43,821 nucleotides of DNA from a virus. The stretch covers positions 1 to 43,821 of IMG/VR virus record IMGVR_UViG_3300044998_000297; one strand, given 5' to 3'. A program made the translations under genes and the position numbers. Below, in pieces: positions 22,413-28,217 of this stretch (position 1 is its first letter; each line of letters begins with the position of its first letter). The notes beneath the pieces were generated by a model. It was not told where the DNA came from. It was given only the letters and a program-made list of their open reading frames with translations, and made no database searches.

Positions 22413-23191
22413 TTTTGTTCGGACCCGACAGATGTGGAAAAACTACTGTTGCTGAAAAAGTTGTAAACGGGTTAGGCTATATGTATATGCATCATACTGT
22501 ACCACCGTATGACCCTTTCGCATATTTCACTCAATTTCTTGTTTGTGCTAGTAGAAACGTTGTGGTCGACAGAAACCACCTTTGCGAATACGCTTACGGG
22601 CACACATACAGAGGCCAATCGGGGATAACCGATCATAACTTTAAACTCCTAACCGCTGCATATTACGCTCATTACCCGGTATTCGTGAGAATGACCGATG
22701 AAAAAGAAAGCGTGCGAAGCAGGTGGGGAGAAGAAGAGCCATTTGACTTCGAAAAATTTGATGAGCTTCAACGTCATTATGATGAGGTTCTAAAGAAATA
22801 CAGAATCCCTCATTTAGTTCGATCTCTAAACGAATTTCAATTGGCTGACTCTCAACATAGAGGGCTTCCAAGAGGGCAAAGTCCTCAAAACATCATTGGT
22901 TCGGTGTATCTTGCCGATATTCACATTGCCTATCGCGATGAGACTGTGTGTATCAAAAACGATAATAAGTCTATTCCATTTGTCGGAAACACTCGCCAGT
23001 CGAGAGGTTTAGTTGAATCAATTTTTGAAAACTTCGACTATGATCGATTTACTATTGAAAATTACAGTGGCATAAAGCCAGGGAATATCGTTATCGAATC
23101 AAAAAAGGGATCGAAAGACGCCGTGACTTTGCCTTTTAACGACACAAAAAACATTTTGGATACGATTCAGAGGATGCTCAATGAGAATTGA
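22406..23191 (+). CDS. dNMP-kinase-like P-loop enzyme with extra C-terminal domain
   Basis: It starts at GTG (22406) with GAAGGAG at 22391-22397. The P-loop Gly-Pro-Asp-Arg-Cys-Gly-Lys-Thr-Thr is at residues 6-14. Val-Val-Asp-Arg-Asn-His near residue 53 corresponds to the DR(Y/H) nucleotide-binding motif of thymidylate kinases, and Arg-Ser-Arg-Trp-Gly provides a lid-like segment. The kinase part is about 160 residues. About 100 more follow, containing Gln-Ser-Pro-Gln-Asn-Ile-Ile-Gly-Ser-Val-Tyr and a beta-rich end that I do not recognise. In T4 the gp1 kinase phosphorylates hydroxymethyl-dCMP; this gene sits in the matching place. A DNA-level base kinase is an alternative. Confidence 0.68.
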   Translation: MLVLFGPDRCGKTTVAEKVVNGLGYMYMHHTVPPYDPFAYFTQFLVCASRNVVVDRNHLCEYAYGHTYRGQSGITDHNFKLLTAAYYAHYPVFVRMTDEKESVRSRWGEEEPFDFEKFDELQRHYDEVLKKYRIPHLVRSLNEFQLADSQHRGLPRGQSPQNIIGSVYLADIHIAYRDETVCIKNDNKSIPFVGNTRQSRGLVESIFENFDYDRFTIENYSGIKPGNIVIESKKGSKDAVTLPFNDTKNILDTIQRMLNEN

Positions 23192-23663
23192 TACTGAAGA
23201 CTATTTCCTTTTGCTTTGTCAAACAATTAGTATGAAATCTTCTTGCGAAAGAAGAAAAGTAGGTGCCGTTTTGACAAAAGAAAAACGTGTTATTTCGACT
23301 GGTTATAACGGCTCAGTTCCTGGCTCTACAAATTGTGACAGTGGAGAAACCTGCCAATCAAATGGCAGATGCATCCTTACGATTCACGCTGAAATAAATG
23401 CTCTTATGAGAGCGAGAGAAGTGGCCGACCAATTATGGTGCACGGATACACCGTGCTTCACTTGTCTCAAGTCAATCCTAAGTTATAATCCAGAGATTGA
23501 AATCATTTGGTTAAGAAAATATGAAGATGCACAGAGAGATGAATACATCGAAAAAGTACTCAAGAATGAAGTAAATATTCGTCAATTTAGGTCGTCTGCG
23601 ATTTCAAGAAACCGCTCCGTCATTAACTCGATGTTTGAGGAATACAATGCACTTCTCGATTAA
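23181..23663 (+). CDS. dCMP deaminase
   Basis: A 160-residue zinc deaminase with the catalytic His69-Ala-Glu71 and Pro91-Cys92-Phe-Thr-Cys95, binding the active-site zinc and activating water. Cys52, Cys58 and Cys64 between Gly-Tyr-Asn-Gly and the HAE motif could hold a second, structural zinc, as described for T4 dCMP deaminase. It converts dCMP to dUMP for thymidylate synthesis. It overlaps the kinase gene by 11 bp at the start and the next gene by 17 bp at the end. The assignment is secure. Confidence 0.88.
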   Translation: MRIDTEDYFLLLCQTISMKSSCERRKVGAVLTKEKRVISTGYNGSVPGSTNCDSGETCQSNGRCILTIHAEINALMRAREVADQLWCTDTPCFTCLKSILSYNPEIEIIWLRKYEDAQRDEYIEKVLKNEVNIRQFRSSAISRNRSVINSMFEEYNALLD

Positions 23664-24558
23664 GAATTTTCCAGAAAGCTACTTTAGAATTTACCAATCG
23701 ATTTCTGAAAAAGGCGAAAGACTCTCCCCGCGAGGAAAAAATTGTGTTGAGTTGAGACCTTACTACTTAACAATTAACAATCCGCTTGAATGTATCTACG
23801 TAGGCAAAGAAAGAGGCCTAAACCTTAAATTTATGGCTGTAGAGACACTTGGATATATTGCTGGTCTAGGCGGAGACTTAAATGATAAATGGTTTGTTGA
23901 TCTTTTATGCTCTACAAATAGAAACTATTCAAATTTCGTTAATGACAAAGGTTTTATGGATGGAGCATACGGAAATAGGCTCATAAAAAGTTTGCCGCAA
24001 GTATGTGATTTGTTGAAGTCTGACCCAGATAGCCGACAAGCTGTAGCTTCTATTTGGAGACCTGAATTCCCTAATTTGCCATCTAAAGATGTGCCCTGTA
24101 CTGTAGCGCTTAATTTCTTTAGGTCAAAAGGAAAGTTAGATCTCGTTACTCATATGAGATCTAACGATATTAATTGGGGTACGCCTTATGATATTCCAGC
24201 TTTTGTTACTATTCAGGCTCTTGTAGCCTCTTTATGCGGATTAGAAGTCGGACGATACCACCACTCAGTAGGTAGTATGCACTACTATGAAGATACTAAA
24301 CCGTCTTTAGACCCGAGTATCGGAAGAACCGATCTCAAGATGTCGGTACCGGTCCTTAAGCTACCGAATAATCATTCAATAGACTATAATACGGTCTCGA
24401 AATTCGCAAAGATTTTTCTCTGGGAAATGTATGTTATGTGGCAAAGAGAGCCTAAGTTTTACATTGAAGCAATACTTTGTCGAGATGATTTCCCGGAAGA
24501 ACTTAAAGATTATTTCAGAATTTTCGGAAGAATGATAGAAATTGGGAAAATAAAGTAA
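23647..24558 (+). CDS. thymidylate-synthase-family enzyme, likely dCMP (hydroxy)methylase
   Basis: I chose the ATG at 23647 (GAGG at 23637-23640) over the upstream TTG at 23635. The 303-residue product keeps the ThyA core: Asp-Gly-Ala-Tyr-Gly-Asn-Arg, Arg-Gln-Ala-Val-Ala-Ser-Ile, catalytic Cys151 in Val-Pro-Cys-Thr, Arg171-Ser-Asn-Asp, and Gly-Ser-Met-His212-Tyr-Tyr214. The decisive position is Gly-Thr-Pro-Tyr-Asp182-Ile: thymidylate synthases have Asn there (E. coli Asn177, 31 residues after Cys146), and T4 dCMP hydroxymethylase has Asp179 (31 after Cys148). Here the spacing is also 31. Asp pairs with cytosine, so dCMP is the predicted substrate. Whether it adds a methyl or hydroxymethyl group cannot be read. 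Activity as a diverged thymidylate synthase is the alternative. Confidence 0.78.
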   Translation: MHFSIKNFPESYFRIYQSISEKGERLSPRGKNCVELRPYYLTINNPLECIYVGKERGLNLKFMAVETLGYIAGLGGDLNDKWFVDLLCSTNRNYSNFVNDKGFMDGAYGNRLIKSLPQVCDLLKSDPDSRQAVASIWRPEFPNLPSKDVPCTVALNFFRSKGKLDLVTHMRSNDINWGTPYDIPAFVTIQALVASLCGLEVGRYHHSVGSMHYYEDTKPSLDPSIGRTDLKMSVPVLKLPNNHSIDYNTVSKFAKIFLWEMYVMWQREPKFYIEAILCRDDFPEELKDYFRIFGRMIEIGKIK

Positions 24559-24567
24559 AAAACGTAG

Positions 24568-24573
24568 TATATT
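24568..24573 (+). promoter_or_regulatory. weak -10 box before the C5 methyltransferase
   Basis: TATATT ends ten bases before the ATG at 24584, giving a predicted leader of only 3-4 bases. No Shine-Dalgarno is visible in the gap and no good -35. It may be a near-leaderless promoter, but it is the weakest of the set. Confidence 0.35.
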
Positions 24574-24583
24574 TAGTTTAGCT

Positions 24584-25633
24584 ATGGAAGCCGTCGGATA
24601 CCTGATCGGAGCAGGTTCTATGTCTATAGGCGTTGAGAATGCTGGTTTTGAAATAAAGTCAATTTATGAAACCCCAGGATATTCAAAAAATGCCATTCAT
24701 TGGGACCTCAATCGACCGCAATTAAAACACTCAGTTGTCGAATTAGATCATGAATTCGATGGCTTTTCTAGGCATAAGGACATAGATTTGTTCTACGGTA
24801 ATCCGCCTTGTAGCGGATTATCTTCTATGACCGGCTCAAAGTTAACTTCAGAGGCAAATCTATGTATGAGACACTGGATCAGAATGGTTGTAAAAGCCGA
24901 ACCGAAAATGATCTTAATGGAAAACGCGTACGCCTTTGCTTCAGATCGCGTATGGCCAATCAGAAAAGATTTAGCCGATGTTTTAGAAGACAACGGATAC
25001 TCTTGGTGGACCTGGAGCCATTGGTCTTGGCAAACAGGAACACCTCAGAAAAGAAGAAGAACTTTTCTTTGCGCTACAAAGTTAGACATACCAAACAAAG
25101 AAAAAATCTTTGATCAATTTAACCCAGTAAGAGATCCGAAGATGAACGTTTATGAGTTTATTAAACAGTGGGAAGATATAGAACCATCTCCCGATAATAA
25201 ACACTCTCATTGGTACGGTGCGAAAAATTACGATAGAATTAAAGGATCTTTTGATAAGATAGACAAATACCGAGAGATTGGCCAAAGACTTATTGGACCT
25301 AGAGTCAAATCTACTCTTAAAAACGGTGAGAGTGGAAAATATATTTACGATGAGAATTGCCCTCAAGAATGGGATATTCGCATGATGATGTTCCGCCCAA
25401 ACTTCATTGGCAGAACGGACGTTTCTGGAGCAATTATCGGGTGTTATAAATATATTCACCCAACTAAACAAAGATATTTAACGTTTAGAGAGCATGCTGC
25501 TCTTATGGGATATCCAGACGACTTCATGTTCGTTCCTGGAGTCTATGATCCGAATCACATTTCGCAAGGAGTTCCAGCGAATAATGTAACTCACGTTCTT
25601 AATCGATTCAAAGAGGTGTTAGGTGTTAACTGA
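24584..25633 (+). CDS. C5-cytosine DNA methyltransferase
   Basis: A 349-residue Dcm-type enzyme. Motif IV is Gly-Asn-Pro-Pro-Cys76-Ser with the catalytic cysteine. Motif VI is Met-Glu113-Asn114-Ala, where most have Glu-Asn-Val. Motif VIII is Gln155-Lys-Arg-Arg-Arg. Motif IX-like Tyr-Leu-Thr-Phe-Arg-Glu-His-Ala-Ala-Leu-Met-Gly-Tyr-Pro and motif X-like Gln-Gly-Val-Pro-Ala-Asn-Asn-Val lie near the C-terminus. Motif I (Gly-Ala-Gly-Ser-Met-Ser) is at 9-14. It methylates cytosine from S-adenosylmethionine; the target-recognition region (roughly 165-285) cannot be matched to a site. It may protect phage DNA from restriction, or act on modified cytosine. The next gene starts 11 bases before its end. 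Confidence 0.85.
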   Translation: MEAVGYLIGAGSMSIGVENAGFEIKSIYETPGYSKNAIHWDLNRPQLKHSVVELDHEFDGFSRHKDIDLFYGNPPCSGLSSMTGSKLTSEANLCMRHWIRMVVKAEPKMILMENAYAFASDRVWPIRKDLADVLEDNGYSWWTWSHWSWQTGTPQKRRRTFLCATKLDIPNKEKIFDQFNPVRDPKMNVYEFIKQWEDIEPSPDNKHSHWYGAKNYDRIKGSFDKIDKYREIGQRLIGPRVKSTLKNGESGKYIYDENCPQEWDIRMMMFRPNFIGRTDVSGAIIGCYKYIHPTKQRYLTFREHAALMGYPDDFMFVPGVYDPNHISQGVPANNVTHVLNRFKEVLGVN

Positions 25634-26054
25634 GTCGAGCTTATACAAGCCAATTGTTGTCGGCGCCAATAAAGAAAATTGGAGTCTCTATAGAATAGGA
25701 GATTCACCATACGGAAGAAAACCTTTTGACATCGGAGGGGCCGATCCAGACGGAAGATCTGTCGCTATTGAAGTAAAAATAGCTACCGCTTTCAATGGTC
25801 AAATATTTCCTTGGGATTCTTTTGAGGCCCACCAATTAACATGGATCAAAAGAATTAACGAGGTTAACGGAATTGGATTATTAGCCATTTACGAAGTAAG
25901 CACGAGCAAGATGTTCTTGTTCTGGCCAAAAGGAGATCAAATTGGAAGAGCAAATCTTTTTATGATTCCTAAGTGCATAATCAAAGGAAGCACATCAAAA
26001 GAGTTTTACGGATGGAATGTCGCAATGGAAGATATGAGGAAGCAACGTGGCTGA
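25623..26054 (+). CDS. RecU-like PD-(D/E)XK nuclease, putative Holliday junction resolvase
   Basis: It starts at GTG (25623) with GAGG upstream and overlaps the methyltransferase by 11 bp. The 143-residue product has the nuclease signature Pro-Phe-Asp36-Ile-Gly-Gly... Ile-Glu50-Val-Lys52, then a Phe-Glu-Ala-His-Gln helix and an Asn-Gly-Ile-Gly-Leu-Leu-Ala-Ile strand, an order that fits RecU-type Holliday junction resolvases. It would resolve branched DNA before packaging. The direct pairing with a methyltransferase leaves open a restriction-type nuclease, but the downstream helix and strand favour RecU. Confidence 0.65.
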   Translation: MLTESSLYKPIVVGANKENWSLYRIGDSPYGRKPFDIGGADPDGRSVAIEVKIATAFNGQIFPWDSFEAHQLTWIKRINEVNGIGLLAIYEVSTSKMFLFWPKGDQIGRANLFMIPKCIIKGSTSKEFYGWNVAMEDMRKQRG

Positions 26055-26565
26055 AGGCGAATTTAGATTTTTAGATCCGAAAGATAATCGAGCCGTTTTT
26101 AGAGAAAGAAAAAGAAAGAAGATGGATCTTTCTCTAATGAGTACGAGTCGACCAGCAGGGTTCACTGAAGAATCGGATGAAGAAAGTCAAGTAGTGACTC
26201 AAGTTGCAGTTGAAAATCAGGTTCCAAAAGAATTTGAGTCTTTCACAGCGACCAATTACCAAGAACCTATTGGAGAATACTCCGCCATTATGAATATCCC
26301 ACCCCCTTCTTATTATGCTTTGTGCGAAAATGATCAGGAATTAGATCAAATAGAAGAAGTTTATCGAACACTGGTCTTGGCTGAAGTAGATTCTCCAGCA
26401 TACAAAAACAGCCTCTTCGAACAGATGAACAATGCAATCGCAACGTACAATAACATGAAAGGTGTAATCTCTTCAGCAATTAGAAAAAAGATCATGGAAG
26501 ATATTAGATCAATAGCGACGAAAATCATTCTTGTTGAAAAGATACAAGAAACAAAAGGAAAGTAA
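26047..26565 (+). CDS. hypothetical protein, 172 aa
   Basis: It starts at GTG (26047) with GAGGAA at about 26038-26043 and overlaps the previous gene by 8 bp. The first 35 residues are basic, followed by a Glu/Ser/Val-rich linker to about residue 75. A helical C-terminal domain has Glu-Asn-Asp-Gln-Glu-Leu and a long amphipathic helix pair. The architecture (disordered arm plus helical bundle) suggests a scaffold or DNA-associated adaptor. No family recognised. Confidence 0.6.
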   Translation: MAEGEFRFLDPKDNRAVFRERKRKKMDLSLMSTSRPAGFTEESDEESQVVTQVAVENQVPKEFESFTATNYQEPIGEYSAIMNIPPPSYYALCENDQELDQIEEVYRTLVLAEVDSPAYKNSLFEQMNNAIATYNNMKGVISSAIRKKIMEDIRSIATKIILVEKIQETKGK

Positions 26566-27213
26566 ATGAGAAGGGCTTCTATCAAACAATGTTTTCTCTC
26601 CGGTGAAGACAGTGAAAGAACTCTAATTCACCACATAAAAGTTTACAACGTTGTTACGAATTCAGTAGATGATGTTTACATTTCTGACTTTTGTTGGAGA
26701 GAAATTTGCGGAAGAAACGACGAAACCGTTGCTAACTTCTGGTCAGCATACAGAGAAATGATTGGGGCTGGATATACCGACAATTCTTTTATTTCTCTCT
26801 TAAAAGAATCGGTTGGAAGAAAAAACGGACGTCTTATGGTGTTAATTTGCCCAAGAGAAAATCGATATTATCTTGCCGCTAGGTCTCCACAATTGAGTAG
26901 ACAAAGTTCTTTAGCTAGACTTCTTTGCAGAACGTCGAAACCAATTCCATCTTCTTTGGCAAATACAGCTATAGGAATCCTCGGAAATCCGATCATTGAA
27001 AAGACTCCGTGGAGATGGATAGAGGGCCAATTTGCTGTTCTTAATTTCTCACTTCAAGACACATTTATGGATGAACAGCCCAGCCCAGAAATACAAGATA
27101 TTCTTTACGCCAACAATAAAATAGGGTGGGGAGTCCCACCCGATATTTTTCAGTCAATAGTTTTTGAGGGTAAAGTTGAAGGTTACGCTCTTCTCAAAAG
27201 ATTAATCACGTAA
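26566..27213 (+). CDS. hypothetical protein, 215 aa, last gene of the + strand arm
   Basis: It follows the previous stop directly, with AAGGA at about 26557-26561. The protein is mixed alpha/beta with a basic Arg-Gln-Ser-Ser-Leu-Ala-Arg-Leu-Leu middle and Trp-Arg-Trp near residue 147. I see no catalytic motif. Its last 12 bases overlap the end of the convergent amidase gene on the other strand, with no terminator between the two arms. Confidence 0.6.
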   Translation: MRRASIKQCFLSGEDSERTLIHHIKVYNVVTNSVDDVYISDFCWREICGRNDETVANFWSAYREMIGAGYTDNSFISLLKESVGRKNGRLMVLICPRENRYYLAARSPQLSRQSSLARLLCRTSKPIPSSLANTAIGILGNPIIEKTPWRWIEGQFAVLNFSLQDTFMDEQPSPEIQDILYANNKIGWGVPPDIFQSIVFEGKVEGYALLKRLIT

Positions 27214-27768
27214 AACGGTATCGATGATTGATTGAGCTACATCATCAACGTATCTAAAGTATTTAGCTAAATCATTTGGATTGCTAATAAAGCAAACTTC
27301 AAGAAGACAAGCGTCATAATTACCGTGATTTGAAAGTATTGCAAGGCGACCTCTTACGCTCCTAGAGTCCTGTTTGTGACCTCTATTCTGCAATCCAATT
27401 TCTTGCGATACGTTGAATGATAGCGACCCTGCAAAAGCAGCGTGTTCATTTCCTCTAAAGAAAGTTTCAACACCAGTCGCGTTTTTATTTGAGAAAGAAT
27501 TGAAGTGAACCGAAACAAAATGAGTCGGTTTTTGTTCTTTCGCAAACTTAACTCTTTCGGCGAATCGGTTCCTGTTCGGTACATCAAAAACACCTCCATG
27601 AGGCACGATGACAACTTTAAGATCCTTTCTCTTTTCACACAGTTGTCGCACTCTGACACAGAGTTCCCAGGCTAATACCTTCTCCTTAACCAGCCTCCCA
27701 TTGTAAACAGAGACCGCTCCAGGGTCAGCTCCACCATGTCCCGCGTCTAGTACTAGAACTTTACTCAT
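27202..27768 (-). CDS. N-acetylmuramoyl-L-alanine amidase (endolysin)
   Basis: From the ATG at 27768 (the frame continues upstream to 27789 inside the previous gene) the product is 188 residues of a single Amidase_3 domain. Zinc ligands are His11 in Asp-Ala-Gly-His-Gly-Gly, Glu29 and His88 in His-Phe-Asn-Ser; the catalytic Glu157 is in Leu-Leu-Glu-Val-Cys-Phe. It cleaves the bond between the glycan strand and the stem peptide of peptidoglycan. There is no signal peptide or separate binding domain, so release would need a holin, which I could not identify nearby. It is the last late gene and overlaps the 27.2-kb + strand gene by 12 bp. Confidence 0.88.
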   Translation of the reverse strand: MSKVLVLDAGHGGADPGAVSVYNGRLVKEKVLAWELCVRVRQLCEKRKDLKVVIVPHGGVFDVPNRNRFAERVKFAKEQKPTHFVSVHFNSFSNKNATGVETFFRGNEHAAFAGSLSFNVSQEIGLQNRGHKQDSRSVRGRLAILSNHGNYDACLLEVCFISNPNDLAKYFRYVDDVAQSIIDTVLRD

Positions 27769-27946
27769 TGTCGTTTTCACCAAGGTCAACTTCAGAGTCT
27801 AAAAAGAGACTGTTCAAAAATAAAGACAAGTACTCCTCAGCTACAAGAGTTTTGTTAGAAAAGTTTCTAATCTTTTGCTCAAGTATTGTAGGGGGTATTC
27901 CTATCTTATCAACGAGTTCTTTTGACATTCCTATTTCTTCAAGCAT
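27761..27946 (-). CDS. hypothetical protein, 61 aa
   Basis: The ATG at 27946 is preferred over the in-frame 27991 because GGAGGA lies 6 bases upstream. It overlaps both neighbours by a few bases. The product is helical and acidic at the end, with no membrane segment strong enough to call a holin. Its place before the lysin would suit a lysis accessory, but nothing else supports that. Confidence 0.5.
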   Translation of the reverse strand: MLEEIGMSKELVDKIGIPPTILEQKIRNFSNKTLVAEEYLSLFLNSLFLDSEVDLGENDNE

Positions 27947-28217
27947 GCATTCCTCCATCGAACCCATCATCGTCTTCAGATTCATATACAATCATATCCG
28001 CAAAGTGATTTTCTAAACATCCAGCTAAACCGTAACAAAAAGTAGATGGCCCATTTCCTCCGTAATAATTTCGTTGTTTTTTGGATATTGGATTGTAGTC
28101 GCAAATCCCATAAACAAGGGCTATCCCAGATTCTTCACATTTCTTTTCAATTTCTCTGAGAGAATCTAATATTTGAGAAATGTCAGAATTTGTTTCTGGA
28201 TCTTTTCTTACGCTCAT
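27939..28217 (-). CDS. hypothetical protein, 92 aa
   Basis: The ATG at 28217 overlaps the stop of the large tail gene (ATGA); the upstream TTG at 28232 is less likely. The product has an acidic helical start, a Gly-Gly-Asn-Gly-Pro turn, four cysteines and an acidic Gly-rich end (Asp-Asp-Asp-Gly-Phe). Unrecognised. It could be a tail-tip chaperone by position. Confidence 0.55.
   Translation of the reverse strand: MSVRKDPETNSDISQILDSLREIEKKCEESGIALVYGICDYNPISKKQRNYYGGNGPSTFCYGLAGCLENHFADMIVYESEDDDGFDGGMHA

Noticed and set aside
23635-23649. TTG start for the thymidylate-synthase-family gene
   Set aside because: An ATG four codons later has GAGG at the right distance; the TTG would overlap its own ribosome-binding site.
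23647-24558. Plain thymidylate synthase as the call
   Set aside because: The dUMP-selecting Asn is Asp at the exact equivalent position, so dCMP is the more likely substrate; kept as the alternative.
27761-27946. Holin next to the amidase gene
   Set aside because: The 61-residue product has no convincing membrane-spanning stretch; its helices are charged.
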